Positions 33,653 to 42,144 of a stretch of DNA of 64,000 nucleotides are shown here, in pieces (the first letter of the stretch is position 1; each line of letters opens with the position of its first letter). The DNA is from Actinocorallia longicatena. GTDB taxonomy: Bacteria > Actinomycetota > Actinomycetes > Streptosporangiales > Streptosporangiaceae. Made by a program: the position numbers and the translations under genes. The DNA lies in the NCBI RefSeq assembly GCF_039534125.1, contig NZ_BAAAUV010000004.1, forward strand, positions 248,001 to 312,000. The letters are read 5' to 3'. Below the pieces are notes generated by a model. It did no database searches. It saw only the letters and a program-made list of their open reading frames with translations, and was not told where the DNA came from.

Positions 33653-34765
33653 TCACCCGGCGTCGTGGTGGATGGGTCCCGCGCGCAGCCGCAGCGGGGC
33701 GCCGCCGCCCGACCACCGGGACGCGACGATCTCCGCGGCGATGCTGATGGCCGTCTCCTCGGGGGTTCGGGCTCCCAGATCGAGACCGATGGGGGAGTGC
33801 AGGCGGGCCAGCTCGGCCTCGGCCAGCCCGGCCTCCCTGAGGCGGGCGACCCGGTCGGCGTGCGTGCGGCGCGAACCCATCGCCCCCACGTAGGCCACGT
33901 CCAGCCGCAGGGCGGACTCCAGCAGCGGCAGATCGAACTTGGGGTCGTGGGTGAGCACGCACAGGACGGTGCGGGCGTCGATCCGGCCCGCCTCCACCTC
34001 GCCCGCCAGGTAGCGGTGCGGCCAGTCGGCGATGACGCGATGGGCGTCGGGGAAGCGCCGCTCGGTGGCGAAGACGGGGCGCGCGTCGCAGACCGTCACG
34101 TCGAAACCGAGGAACGCCCCGGTGCGGGCCAGCGCGGACGCGAAGTCGATCGCCCCGAAGACGATCATCCGGGGCGGTGGCGCGTAGGAGATGACGGACA
34201 GGGTGAGCTCGTCGCCCAGGCGCTCGCCGTCGTGCCCGTAGTGCAGGGTCGCGGTGCTGCCCTGGGCGAGCAGGCCCCGGACGTCGCCGGTGACGGCCTC
34301 GTCCAGGCGGACCGAGCCGAGCGTCCCGGACGTCCGGTCCGCCCACACGACGATCCGCCGGCCGAACCGGGCGGATTCCGGCGGGCCCACGCAGGTGACC
34401 GTGGCGACGGCCTCGCCGCCGCGGACCGAGCGCACGACGGCGCCGAGCTCGGGAAAGGTCGACCGGTCCACCGGCTCGACGAACACCTCGATGGTGCCGC
34501 CGCAGGTCAGGCCCACGGCGAAGGCGTCGTCGTCGGAGACCCCGTACTGCGCCAGGGAGGGCGAGCCTCCCTCCCTGGCACGCTCGTAGACCGCTCCCTC
34601 GACGCAGCCGCCCGAAACGCTGCCGACGGCCTCGCCGCCGGGCCCGACGAGCATCGCCGCGCCGGGAGCGCGGGGCGCGGAGTTCCAGGTGGCGACGACG
34701 GTGCCGACACCGACCGTCTCCCCCGCCTCCCACCAGGCGAACAGCTCGTCCAGGACCTCGCGCAT
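33653..34765 (-). CDS. XdhC/CoxI-family molybdenum-cofactor maturation factor
   Basis: This 370-aa protein has an N-terminal XdhC/CoxI domain with VATWNSAPRAPGAAMLV and GSVSGGCVEGAVYE (conserved Cys), and a C-terminal Rossmann-like XdhC_C domain (VLTHDPKFDLPLLESAL; YVGAMGSRRTHADRV). XdhC proteins bind Moco and insert the sulfurated cofactor into xanthine-dehydrogenase-type enzymes. It is the last gene of the molybdenum-hydroxylase operon, 5 bp after the SDR. I take the start that begins MREVLDELFAWWEAG. Confidence 0.88.
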   Translation of the reverse strand: MREVLDELFAWWEAGETVGVGTVVATWNSAPRAPGAAMLVGPGGEAVGSVSGGCVEGAVYERAREGGSPSLAQYGVSDDDAFAVGLTCGGTIEVFVEPVDRSTFPELGAVVRSVRGGEAVATVTCVGPPESARFGRRIVVWADRTSGTLGSVRLDEAVTGDVRGLLAQGSTATLHYGHDGERLGDELTLSVISYAPPPRMIVFGAIDFASALARTGAFLGFDVTVCDARPVFATERRFPDAHRVIADWPHRYLAGEVEAGRIDARTVLCVLTHDPKFDLPLLESALRLDVAYVGAMGSRRTHADRVARLREAGLAEAELARLHSPIGLDLGARTPEETAISIAAEIVASRWSGGGAPLRLRAGPIHHDAG

Positions 34766-34770
34766 CGGCG

Positions 34771-35607
34771 CTACTTGAGCAGGGCGCCGGCGTCGATCGG
34801 CAGGGCCACGCCGGTGATGTAGCGGCCCTCGTCGGAGGACAGGAACAGGACGGCGTTGCTGATGTCCTCCGGCTCGACCCACGGCGTCTGGAGCACGTGG
34901 ATGAACTGGGAGGCCATCGCGAAGTCGTCCTTGGTGGGGTTCTCCAGGTCGGGCCGGAACATCTTGAACGTCTGCTCGTTCATCACCATCGGGGTGTTGA
35001 CCTGCGTCGGGTGGACGGAGTTCACCCGGATGTTGTGCTGGCCCAGCTCGACGGCCAGGGTCCGCATGATGCCGACCACGCCGTGCTTGGCGGTGACGTA
35101 GTGGCCGACGTTCGGGTAGGCCTTCAGCCCGCCGACCGAGCTGGTGAGGACGATGGAGCCGCCGCGGCCGCCCGCGATGATGTGCGGGATGCCGGCCTTG
35201 GCGCTGAGCCAGACGCCCGTCATGTTGATGTCGATCATGTCGCGCCAGGCCTTCTCGCCGAGCTTGTCGAGCGAGTTGCCCTCGCTGCCGATCCCGGCGT
35301 TGGCGGCGATGATGTCGAGCCTGCCGAACTGCTCCACGCCCTCGTCGACCACCGCCTTGACGGCGTCGAAGTCCCGGACGTCGGCCTTGGCGGTGATGAT
35401 CTTCCGGCCCAGCTTGGTGACCAGGTCGGCGGTCTCCTGCAGGTCCTCGGGCGTCGACATGGCGAAGGGGACGCCCTCCACCTGCTCGCACAGGTCGATG
35501 GCGATGATGTCGGCGCCCTCCTGGGCGAGCCGCAGGGCGTGGCTGCGGCCCTGGCCGCGGGCCGCGCCGGTGATGAACGCGACCTTTCCTTCTACGCGTC
35601 CGGTCAT
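34771..35607 (-). CDS. mycofactocin-coupled SDR family oxidoreductase
   Basis: This 278-aa SDR starts RVEGKVAFITGAARGQGRSH, followed by EGADIIAIDLCEQVEGVPFA, the insertion that defines the mycofactocin-coupled SDRs with a non-exchangeable NAD. The active-site YVTAKHG and Ser in IVLTSSVGG are present. Such enzymes oxidise secondary alcohols and pass electrons to mycofactocin rather than to free NAD. No mycofactocin biosynthesis gene is in the window, so it must be elsewhere. It lies between coxG and xdhC in the Mo-hydroxylase operon. Confidence 0.9.
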   Translation of the reverse strand: MTGRVEGKVAFITGAARGQGRSHALRLAQEGADIIAIDLCEQVEGVPFAMSTPEDLQETADLVTKLGRKIITAKADVRDFDAVKAVVDEGVEQFGRLDIIAANAGIGSEGNSLDKLGEKAWRDMIDINMTGVWLSAKAGIPHIIAGGRGGSIVLTSSVGGLKAYPNVGHYVTAKHGVVGIMRTLAVELGQHNIRVNSVHPTQVNTPMVMNEQTFKMFRPDLENPTKDDFAMASQFIHVLQTPWVEPEDISNAVLFLSSDEGRYITGVALPIDAGALLK

Positions 35608-35662
35608 GTCCGTCTCCTTCTCGCTGGTGCTGCTTCGGGGGTGCTGCTTCGAGGGGGTGCTG

Positions 35663-36310
35663 TTACCGGGAATCGTTCGAGCGCCTGCGCCGGGCGCCGA
35701 TCAGGAAGAGCAGGAAGGCGGCGACCGCCGCGAGCGCGGCGCCCGCCCGGACGGCGACCCGTCCGCCGCCCGCGCCGAGCAGGTCGAGCGGCTGGGCGGA
35801 GGGCTGCGTGACGACGCCGGCGGGTTCGGGAGCCGAAGGCGCCTCCTCGGCGGCGGCCGCGCCGGGATCGTCGGCGAGCTCGGCCGCGAGGTTGGCGGCG
35901 AACTGGTCGATGAGGGCCGTGGCGACGTCGGAGAGGGTGCTGCGCCCGAACTGGGCGGGACGGCCGGTGATCGCCAGATCGGTCTCGATGACGACCTCGG
36001 TGCTCGGGCCGCGATCGAGGAGGCGGCACGTCACGACGGCCTTGGCCGTCCCGGCGCCCCGCTTCTCCCGGCCGCTCGCCTCGAGGACGGCCGTCAGGGT
36101 CTCGGCGTCGCGGGACAGGAAGGTGACGGTCCCGCCGTAGGTGAGGCCGACCGGGCCCAGCTTCGCCTTGACGGTGCCGTGATGGCTGTCGCCCTCGCTG
36201 GAGGTGAGGACGGCTCCCGGCACGCACGGGGCGATCCGCTCGATGTCGAGCAGGACCAGCCACGCCTCGCGGGCCGGCACGGGGATCGTGAGGGTGTTCT
36301 CCAGTTTCAT
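35663..36310 (-). CDS. CoxG-like SRPBCC protein with C-terminal membrane anchor
   Basis: This 215-aa protein has an SRPBCC/CoxG domain of about 150 residues (NTLTIPVPAREAWLVLLDIE; VPGAVLTSSEGD), an Ala/Pro-rich linker and one C-terminal membrane helix (AALAAVAAFLLFLIG) ending in Arg-rich cytosolic residues. In CO dehydrogenases CoxG recruits the enzyme to the membrane and passes electrons to quinones. The ATGA overlap with coxS-like supports such a role here. Confidence 0.87.
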   Translation of the reverse strand: MKLENTLTIPVPAREAWLVLLDIERIAPCVPGAVLTSSEGDSHHGTVKAKLGPVGLTYGGTVTFLSRDAETLTAVLEASGREKRGAGTAKAVVTCRLLDRGPSTEVVIETDLAITGRPAQFGRSTLSDVATALIDQFAANLAAELADDPGAAAAEEAPSAPEPAGVVTQPSAQPLDLLGAGGGRVAVRAGAALAAVAAFLLFLIGARRRRSNDSR

Positions 36311-36789
36311 CCGGACTCCTCCAGGGCTTGGGCCGCCGCCCGGACGGCGTTGAGGATCCCCTGGTAGCCGGTGCAGCGGCAGAGGTTCCCCGACAGGGCG
36401 TCGCGGATCTCCTCGTCGGAGGGGGCGGGATGGTCGCGCAGGAACGCGGTGACCGAGACGATCAGGCCGGGCGTGCAGAAGCCGCACTGGAGCCCGTGGT
36501 GGTCGCGGAAGGCTGCCTGCACCACCGACAAAGTGCCGTCGGGCGCGGCCACCCCCTCCACTGTGGTGACCTCCGCACCGTCCGCCTGCACGGCGAGGAC
36601 GGTGCAGGAGCGGACCGCCTCGCCGTCCATCAGGACCGTGCAGGCGCCGCAGACACCGTGCTCGCAGCCCAGATGGGTGCCGGTGAGTCGGCAGCGTTCG
36701 CGCAGGAAGTCGGCGAGGGTGAGCCGCGGCGGCACCGTCCCCCGCCGGGCCCGGCCGTTGATCTGCAGCTGGATGTCGAGGTCAGGCAT
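36307..36789 (-). CDS. molybdenum hydroxylase small subunit, [2Fe-2S] (CoxS-like)
   Basis: This 160-aa protein has two iron-sulfur domains: plant-ferredoxin-type ligands C42, C47, C50 and C62, and helical-domain ligands C102, C105, C137 and C139 (CGFCTPG and CRCTG). It carries electrons from the Mo site to FAD in the medium subunit. Length is normal. It overlaps the medium-subunit gene by 8 bp and coxG by 4 bp. Confidence 0.94.
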   Translation of the reverse strand: MPDLDIQLQINGRARRGTVPPRLTLADFLRERCRLTGTHLGCEHGVCGACTVLMDGEAVRSCTVLAVQADGAEVTTVEGVAAPDGTLSVVQAAFRDHHGLQCGFCTPGLIVSVTAFLRDHPAPSDEEIRDALSGNLCRCTGYQGILNAVRAAAQALEESG

Positions 36790-37657
36790 CGAGGGCCTCC
36801 CGTAGGGCGCGCCGCCAGGCGCGGGTCACCATGATCGCGCCGATGTGCCGGCGGTAGTCGCCCGAGGCGTGCAGGTCGGACGGGACGGACGCGGGTTCGG
36901 CCAGCGCGGTGGCACCGAGTTCGGCGGCGTCCACGTCGGCGGCCTTCACGCCCAGGACCGAGGCCTCGGCCGCGGAGGCGCGCAGCGGCGTCGCGCCGAC
37001 GCCGAACAGGGCGATGCCGCAGCGGCGGATCAGGCCCGCGCCGTCCAGGTCGACCGCGACGGCCGCGCCCGCGATGGCGAAGTCGCCGCCGCGGCGGGCG
37101 AACTCCTCGACGGCGTGCCCGCTCCGCTCGCCCCTGACGGGGAAGGAGACCCCGGTGAGGATCTCGTCCTCGGCCAGGCCGGTGGTCCACATGCCGGTGA
37201 AGAACCCGGCGGCGGGCAGCGTCCGTGCTCCGCGCGGGGAGAGGGCCTCGAGCCGGGCGTCCAGCGCGAGCGCGACCGCCGGGTACTCGGCGGCCGGGTC
37301 GGCGTGGGCGAGGGAGCCGCCGACGGTGCCGCGGTTGCGGATCTGGAAGTGGCCGATCAGGGGCGTGGCCCTCGTCAGCAGCGGGACGGCCGCGGCCAGG
37401 TCGGGGGAGCGCAGGATCGCGGTCTGGGTCGTGGACGCGCCGACCCACACCGCGTCGCCGCGCCGTTCGATCCCGCGCAGCCCGGACACCCGCCCGAGGT
37501 CGACGAGGTGCTCGAAGACGGCCAGCCGCAGCGCGAGCATCGGCACCAGGCTCTGCCCGCCGGCGATCGCCTTGGCGTCCTCGCCCAGCTCGGCGAGCAG
37601 GCCGACGGCCTCCTCCGGGGTGCGGGGGGAGTGGTAGTCGAAGGGGGCGGGCTTCAT
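36782..37657 (-). CDS. molybdenum hydroxylase medium subunit, FAD-binding (CoxM-like)
   Basis: This 291-aa protein has the FAD-binding motifs AIAGGQSLVPMLALRL near residue 36 and RNRGTVGGSLAHADPAAEYP near 109, both standard for CoxM/XdhB subunits. It accepts electrons from the small subunit. The ATG overlaps the stop of the 44-codon ORF upstream (ATGA). Confidence 0.93.
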   Translation of the reverse strand: MKPAPFDYHSPRTPEEAVGLLAELGEDAKAIAGGQSLVPMLALRLAVFEHLVDLGRVSGLRGIERRGDAVWVGASTTQTAILRSPDLAAAVPLLTRATPLIGHFQIRNRGTVGGSLAHADPAAEYPAVALALDARLEALSPRGARTLPAAGFFTGMWTTGLAEDEILTGVSFPVRGERSGHAVEEFARRGGDFAIAGAAVAVDLDGAGLIRRCGIALFGVGATPLRASAAEASVLGVKAADVDAAELGATALAEPASVPSDLHASGDYRRHIGAIMVTRAWRRALREALDA

Positions 37658-37788
37658 CGGGTCACCTCGTGCACCGGCTCGGCGGGCGGTTCGGGCACGA
37701 GCGGGAGCCAGGCGAGCGCCGCGCCGAACGGCGCCACCGCCTCCACGATCGTGGTGAGGACGGCCGAGGCCGGGGCCGGGAGCCTCAT
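37654..37788 (-). CDS. 44-codon micro-ORF resembling the C-terminus of the adjacent CoxL-like subunit
   Basis: A 44-aa open frame lies exactly between the large- and medium-subunit genes with ATGA overlaps at both ends, so it is set up for translation. Its VEAVAPFGAALAWLPLVPE resembles ADALAPFGGTITRLPLTPE at the CoxL C-terminus, about 40 residues upstream in the genome. It may be a remnant of a duplicated coxL 3' end, or a small accessory peptide. It has no further recognisable family. Confidence 0.55.
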   Translation of the reverse strand: MRLPAPASAVLTTIVEAVAPFGAALAWLPLVPEPPAEPVHEVTR

Positions 37789-40127
37789 CGCCTCGCCTCC
37801 CGGATCAGGGTCACCAGGGACTCGGGGGTGAGGGGCAGCCGGGTGATCGTCCCGCCGAAGGGGGCGAGCGCGTCCGCGACGGCGTTCACCACGGCGGGCG
37901 TCGCACCGATCGCGCCGCCCTCGCCGACCCCCTTGTAGCCGCCCGGTCCCGGGCTGGGGGTCTCGACATGGCCGTACTCGATGACCGGAGTCTCGGCGGC
38001 GGTCGGCAGCAGGTAGTCCATGAACGTCGTGGCGACCGGGTTGCCGTCGGCGTCGTAGGCGAGGTGCTCGTAGAGCGCGCCGCCGATGCCCTGGACGGTG
38101 CCGCCCGCGATCTGCCCCTCGACGACCGCCGGGTTGATCATCGGCCCGCAGTCCTCGGCGACGATGTAGCGCAGCAGGGTCACCTCGCCGGTCTCGGCGT
38201 CCACCTCGCATGTGCACACGTGGGTGGCGTTCGCCCAGATCATCGGGTTGTCGGCCCGGTACCGCCCGCTGGCCTCGAGGCCGGGCGGAACGCCCTTGGG
38301 CAGGGACTCGGACTGGAAGTAGGCGATGCCCGAGATCTCGGCGAGGGTCAGCCCGCGCGACGGATCGTCGCGGACGGAGGCGCGGCCTCCGGCCAGCTCG
38401 ATGTCGACGGGGTCGGCCTCCAGCCGGTGTGCGGCGATCGCGGTGATCCGCTCCCGGAGCTGGGAGGCGGTCTCCGCGACGGCCCCGGCGGTCATCGGGC
38501 CCGAGCGGCTGCCTCCGGTCCCGCCGCCCATCGGGGCGATCGCGGTGTCGCCCTGGATGGTGTGGACGTCCTCGATGTCGCAGCCCAGCGCGTCGGCGGT
38601 GAGCTGCACGACGGTCGTCTCCAGGCTGTTGCCGCACGATCCGCCCGACATGTAGACGTTGACCTTGCCCGAGGGCTCGATCCGGATCGTCGCGCCCTCG
38701 GTCGCGTACAGGGGCAGCGCGCCCGCGGTCGGCTCGACATAGGTGCAGGTGCCGACGCCCAGGTAGCGGCCCTCGGCCCTGGCCCGCTCCTGCTCGGCGC
38801 GGAACGCCGGGTAGTCCAGCATCTCCAGCGCCAGCTCGAAGGTCTCCTTCGGGCTGATGTCGTCGTAGGGCATGCCGTTGGGGTTGGTGTAGGGCAGTTC
38901 GGTGCGGTCCAGCAGGTTGCGGCGGCGCAGGTCGGCCGGGTCCATGCCCAGGCGGCGGGCCGCGATGTCGAGGAGCATCTCGCGGGCCAGCGACTCGAAC
39001 TGCCACGGCCCGCGGTAGGCACCGCGCCCCGCGGTGTTGGAGAACAGGCAGGTCGTGGTGAACGCGCCCTCGGGGACGCGGTAGGGGCCGGGGAACAGCA
39101 TGCCGACGGCCGCGGCCGACTGGAGCGGCCAGGGCACGGGGTAGGCCCCCACGTCCTCCACGTAGTCGAGGACGGCGGCGAGGATCGTGCCGTCCTCGGC
39201 GAAGGCCATCCTGGCGTCGCCGTGCGCGCGCCGTGCCTGGCCCGCGGAGAGCAGGTTCTCGCGGCGGTCCTCGATCCACTTGAGCGGCCCGTCCACCAGC
39301 TTGGAGGCCAGCAGGACGCACATCTCCTCGCGCATCGGCATGACCTTCTGGCCGAAGCCGCCGCCGGTGTCCTTTGCTATCACCCGCACCTGGTGTTCGC
39401 CGACGCCCAGCAGCCGGGAGCCGAACATGCGCAGCTCGTGCGGTGACTGGGTGGCCGCCCAGACCGTGAGCTCGCGTTCGGGCGCCGACCACCATGCGAT
39501 CAGCCCGCGGGTCTCCATCGGGACCGGCGCGCTGGCCTGCTGGTGGATCGTCTCCCTGACGGTGTGCGGGGCGCCGGCGAAGATCGGGTCGAGGTCGGCG
39601 GGGTCGCGCAGGGTGAGCTCGGCCGACACGTTGCCGGGAAAGCCCTCGTGCACCAGATCCTCGCGCTGCCCCGCGGTGGCGTAGTCGACGACGGGGTCGA
39701 GCGGCTCGTAGTCGACGAAGACCAGCTCGGCGGCGTCCTCGGCGATGTAGCGGTCGTCGGCGACGACGAGCGCGACCGGATCGCCGACGAAGCGGACCTC
39801 GCCGTCGGCCAGCGGCGGGCGCGGGGAGTCGGGCACGTCGCGGCCGATGAGCGTGTACCACTGCTCGTGCGCGCCGGGATTGAGGTCGGCCGCGGTGAGG
39901 ACCGCGTGCACTCCCTCGAGCGCGAGCGCCTCGGCAGTGTCGACACCGGTGATCCGGCCGCGCGCCAGGGGGCTGCGGACGAAGCAGGCGTGCAGTGTTC
40001 CGGGCGGCGTGATGTCGTCGACGAAGGCGCCGCGGCCGGTGAGCAGCCGCGGATCCTCCACCCGCCGCACGCGTGCGCCCGCGTAGCGGGCCGCCGCGGC
40101 CTCGCCGTGCGCTGTGACGCCCTGCAT
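37785..40127 (-). CDS. molybdenum hydroxylase large subunit, Moco-binding (CoxL-like, not form I CO dehydrogenase)
   Basis: This 780-aa xanthine-dehydrogenase-family subunit has RVRRVEDPRLLTGRGAFVDD at the N-terminus, KDTGGGFGQKVM for Moco, and the catalytic Glu736 in KGVGEGGAIG. The active-site loop near residue 370 reads RGAYRGPWQFE. Form I CO dehydrogenase has AYxCSFR, so true CO oxidation is unlikely, and it differs from the usual form II AYRGAGR as well. It probably hydroxylates an aromatic, N-heterocyclic or other carbon, with the substrate unknown. It heads the operon coxL-microORF-coxM-coxS-coxG-SDR-xdhC. Confidence 0.9.
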   Translation of the reverse strand: MQGVTAHGEAAAARYAGARVRRVEDPRLLTGRGAFVDDITPPGTLHACFVRSPLARGRITGVDTAEALALEGVHAVLTAADLNPGAHEQWYTLIGRDVPDSPRPPLADGEVRFVGDPVALVVADDRYIAEDAAELVFVDYEPLDPVVDYATAGQREDLVHEGFPGNVSAELTLRDPADLDPIFAGAPHTVRETIHQQASAPVPMETRGLIAWWSAPERELTVWAATQSPHELRMFGSRLLGVGEHQVRVIAKDTGGGFGQKVMPMREEMCVLLASKLVDGPLKWIEDRRENLLSAGQARRAHGDARMAFAEDGTILAAVLDYVEDVGAYPVPWPLQSAAAVGMLFPGPYRVPEGAFTTTCLFSNTAGRGAYRGPWQFESLAREMLLDIAARRLGMDPADLRRRNLLDRTELPYTNPNGMPYDDISPKETFELALEMLDYPAFRAEQERARAEGRYLGVGTCTYVEPTAGALPLYATEGATIRIEPSGKVNVYMSGGSCGNSLETTVVQLTADALGCDIEDVHTIQGDTAIAPMGGGTGGSRSGPMTAGAVAETASQLRERITAIAAHRLEADPVDIELAGGRASVRDDPSRGLTLAEISGIAYFQSESLPKGVPPGLEASGRYRADNPMIWANATHVCTCEVDAETGEVTLLRYIVAEDCGPMINPAVVEGQIAGGTVQGIGGALYEHLAYDADGNPVATTFMDYLLPTAAETPVIEYGHVETPSPGPGGYKGVGEGGAIGATPAVVNAVADALAPFGGTITRLPLTPESLVTLIREARR

Positions 40128-40178
40128 GGCGCCCTCCTAAGGGCCGGGAAAAGGCGGTGCCGAGCAGTCGCTCAGCAT

Positions 40179-40198
40179 TGCTGTGCATATGCTTAGCA
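40179..40198. promoter_or_regulatory. 20-bp operator in the coxL-tetR divergent region
   Basis: TGCTGTGCATATGCTTAGCA is an inverted repeat: TGCT and GCATATGC and AGCA are symmetric, with only the two 2-bp spacers mismatched. It lies 51 bp upstream of coxL and 84 bp upstream of tetR, suiting a TetR site that controls the Mo-hydroxylase operon. Confidence 0.6.
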
Positions 40199-40282
40199 TG
40201 AACGCCCAGGGGGGATCAATGGCCCGCAGGCCCTCCGCGGGCCCGGCGCTACCATCGGCGGAGATCGACGGAGGTGGAGGAC

Positions 40283-40915
40283 ATGGCGGCGGATCGAAGG
40301 ATCGGCTCCCCGGACGCGAAGAACCGCACGGTGCTGCTCGACGCGGTGGAACGGCTCATGGTCGAGGAGGGGTACGCCGCGGTCAGCTCGCGGCGGGTGG
40401 CCGAGCGGGCGGGGCTCAAGCCCCAGCTCGTCCACTACTACTTCCGCACCATGGACGACCTTTTCCTGGCGGTCCTGCGCCGCCGGGCCGAGGAGGGGCT
40501 GGCCGCGCAGGCGCGGATCCTGGCCTCGCCGCAGCCGCTGCGGGCCCTGTGGGAGTTCAGCGTCGATCGCCGGGGCAGCGCGCTCACCATGGAGTTCGCC
40601 GCGCTCGCCAACCACCGCAAGGCGCTGCGCGCCGAGATCGCCCTGTACTCCGAGCGGTTCCGCGCGCAGCAGGCCGAGGCCTTCGCCGCCTTCCGCGAGC
40701 GCCGTCCGGAGCTGCCTGGTGAGCTGACGCCGGTGGTGATGTCGGTGCTGGTCACCAGCCTGTCGCGGGTGTTCGGCCTGGAGGAGACCATCGGCATGAG
40801 CGCCGGGCACGCCGAGACGCTCGAGCTGGTCGAGCGGCTGCTCACGCACTTCGAGGGCGAGGCGCTGCCGACCTTCCCGATCGGCGATGAGAACGGTCTT
40901 CTCCGAAATAACTAA
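40283..40915 (+). CDS. TetR family transcriptional regulator
   Basis: This 210-aa protein has a TetR HTH (AVSSRRVAERAGLKPQLVHY, about residues 35-54) and YYFRTMDDLFLAVLRRRAEE. I chose the ATG at 40283, with GGAGG 8 nt upstream; an in-frame GTG at 40274 is possible. It is divergent from the Mo-hydroxylase operon and upstream of the Rieske gene on the same strand. Its stop codon is embedded in a family B operator. It could regulate either direction. Confidence 0.88.
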   Translation: MAADRRIGSPDAKNRTVLLDAVERLMVEEGYAAVSSRRVAERAGLKPQLVHYYFRTMDDLFLAVLRRRAEEGLAAQARILASPQPLRALWEFSVDRRGSALTMEFAALANHRKALRAEIALYSERFRAQQAEAFAAFRERRPELPGELTPVVMSVLVTSLSRVFGLEETIGMSAGHAETLELVERLLTHFEGEALPTFPIGDENGLLRNN

Positions 40916-40930
40916 GCGAGTATTCACTCA
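40913..40930. promoter_or_regulatory. family B operator (site B1)
   Basis: TAAGCGAGTATTCACTCA differs from site B2 (42142) at only 2 of 18 positions and is pseudo-symmetric (all mismatches are transitions). It overlaps the tetR stop codon and lies 50 bp upstream of the preferred Rieske start. Confidence 0.6.
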
Positions 40931-40948
40931 CCGGGCCAGAACCCTTGA

Positions 40949-40966
40949 AGAGTGAGCGATTACTTG
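40949..40966. promoter_or_regulatory. second, weaker family B-like site (B1b)
   Basis: AGAGTGAGCGATTACTTG matches site B2 at 11 of 18 positions. Its centre is 36 bp from that of B1. It overlaps the probable promoter or start region of the Rieske gene, so it may be part of a tandem operator. Confidence 0.35.
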
Positions 40967-40980
40967 TTAGCGTCCGGGCC

Positions 40981-42144
40981 GTGGACAGGGAAGCACTGGA
41001 GCGCGGTCTGGCACGTCGCTTGCTGGACCACATCGAGCTCCGTACGACAGACCTCGCCGACTCCGTCATGGAGCTGCCGGCGGACATCTACGCACCCGAA
41101 CGGCACGCGGCCGAGGTCGATGTGCTCTTCCGTGACCAGCCGCTGGTCCTGTGCCTGTCCGGCGCCCTGCCGGAGCCGGAGACCTACCGGACGGTCGACC
41201 TGTGCGGGATCCCGATCCTGCTGACCAGGGACTCCGCCGGTGAGGTGCACGCCTTCGCCAACGCCTGCCGCCACCGCGGGGTGCGGGTCGCCGACGGGGC
41301 CGGGGAGGCCCTCCGGTTCACCTGCCCGTTCCACGCCTGGACCTACGACCTGGCGGGACGGCTCGTCCGGATGCCCGTCGCGGAGGCCTTCGCGGGGATG
41401 GACAAGGCGGGGAAGGGCCTGGTCGAGCTGCCCGTCGCCGAGGGATACGGCCTGATCATCGGATGCCTGCGCCCCGGGCCGGCCCCGGACGTCGCGGAGT
41501 ACCTGGGCCCGGGCCTCGCCGACGAGCTGGCCATGTTCGACTTCGCCACCTGGCGTCCCCACGGGGATCCGCACGTCCACGAGGTCGGCGCCAACTGGAA
41601 GGTCACGCTCGACACCTTCCGGGAGAACTACCACTTCAACTTCCTGCACCGCTCGACCCTCGCGACCTATGCCTACGGCGGCGTGCTGACCTTCGACCCC
41701 TTCGGCCGCCACCTGCGCAACTGCTCGGCGCTCCGCTCGATCGACGAGCTGAAGGACGTGCCGGAGGAGGAGTGGGAGGACGCCGCGAAGCACTTCAGCT
41801 ACCAGTACGCGCTGTTCCCCAACACCAGCCTCACCCTGGACAGCCGGCACATCGAGCTCTGGCAGATCATGCCCGTCGACGCGACGCGCTCGGCCGTCCT
41901 GCACACCTCCTACTTCCGTCCGGACCTGAGCGAGGAGGAGCTCGCGAAGGCGGCGGAGATGGCGCCGTGGATCTGCGAGACCGTCGTCGACGGCGAGGAC
42001 TTCTGGGTCGCCGCCCGCACCGAGCCGGGCGTGCGCACCGGCCTGCTCGACACGGTCGTCTTCGGCCGCAACGAGCCCGCGCCGCAGCACCTGCACCGCG
42101 GCTTCGACGCCGCGCTGGAGGCCGCGGGCCGGCTTCGTAAATAA
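40981..42144 (+). CDS. Rieske non-haem iron oxygenase alpha subunit (second)
   Basis: This 387-aa protein has Rieske ligands in CRHRG (near residue 95) and CPFHAW (near 115) and a mononuclear iron site in DTFRENYHFNFLH (Asp/His/His near 210-222). It is a different subfamily from the 17318 enzyme (N-terminal pre-Rieske part, 399 aa at most). The start is uncertain: the GTG at 40981 gives a normal N-terminus, while a TTG at 40945 adds 12 residues. Neither has a good ribosome site, so a leaderless transcript is possible. Electron partners are not encoded nearby. The P450 gene follows. Confidence 0.86.
   Translation: MDREALERGLARRLLDHIELRTTDLADSVMELPADIYAPERHAAEVDVLFRDQPLVLCLSGALPEPETYRTVDLCGIPILLTRDSAGEVHAFANACRHRGVRVADGAGEALRFTCPFHAWTYDLAGRLVRMPVAEAFAGMDKAGKGLVELPVAEGYGLIIGCLRPGPAPDVAEYLGPGLADELAMFDFATWRPHGDPHVHEVGANWKVTLDTFRENYHFNFLHRSTLATYAYGGVLTFDPFGRHLRNCSALRSIDELKDVPEEEWEDAAKHFSYQYALFPNTSLTLDSRHIELWQIMPVDATRSAVLHTSYFRPDLSEEELAKAAEMAPWICETVVDGEDFWVAARTEPGVRTGLLDTVVFGRNEPAPQHLHRGFDAALEAAGRLRK

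Noticed and set aside
37785..40127. Calling the operon an aerobic CO dehydrogenase (form I)
   Set aside because: The AYxCSFR signature is absent (AYRGPWQFE instead), so CO oxidation is not supported even though CoxG and XdhC-like genes are present.
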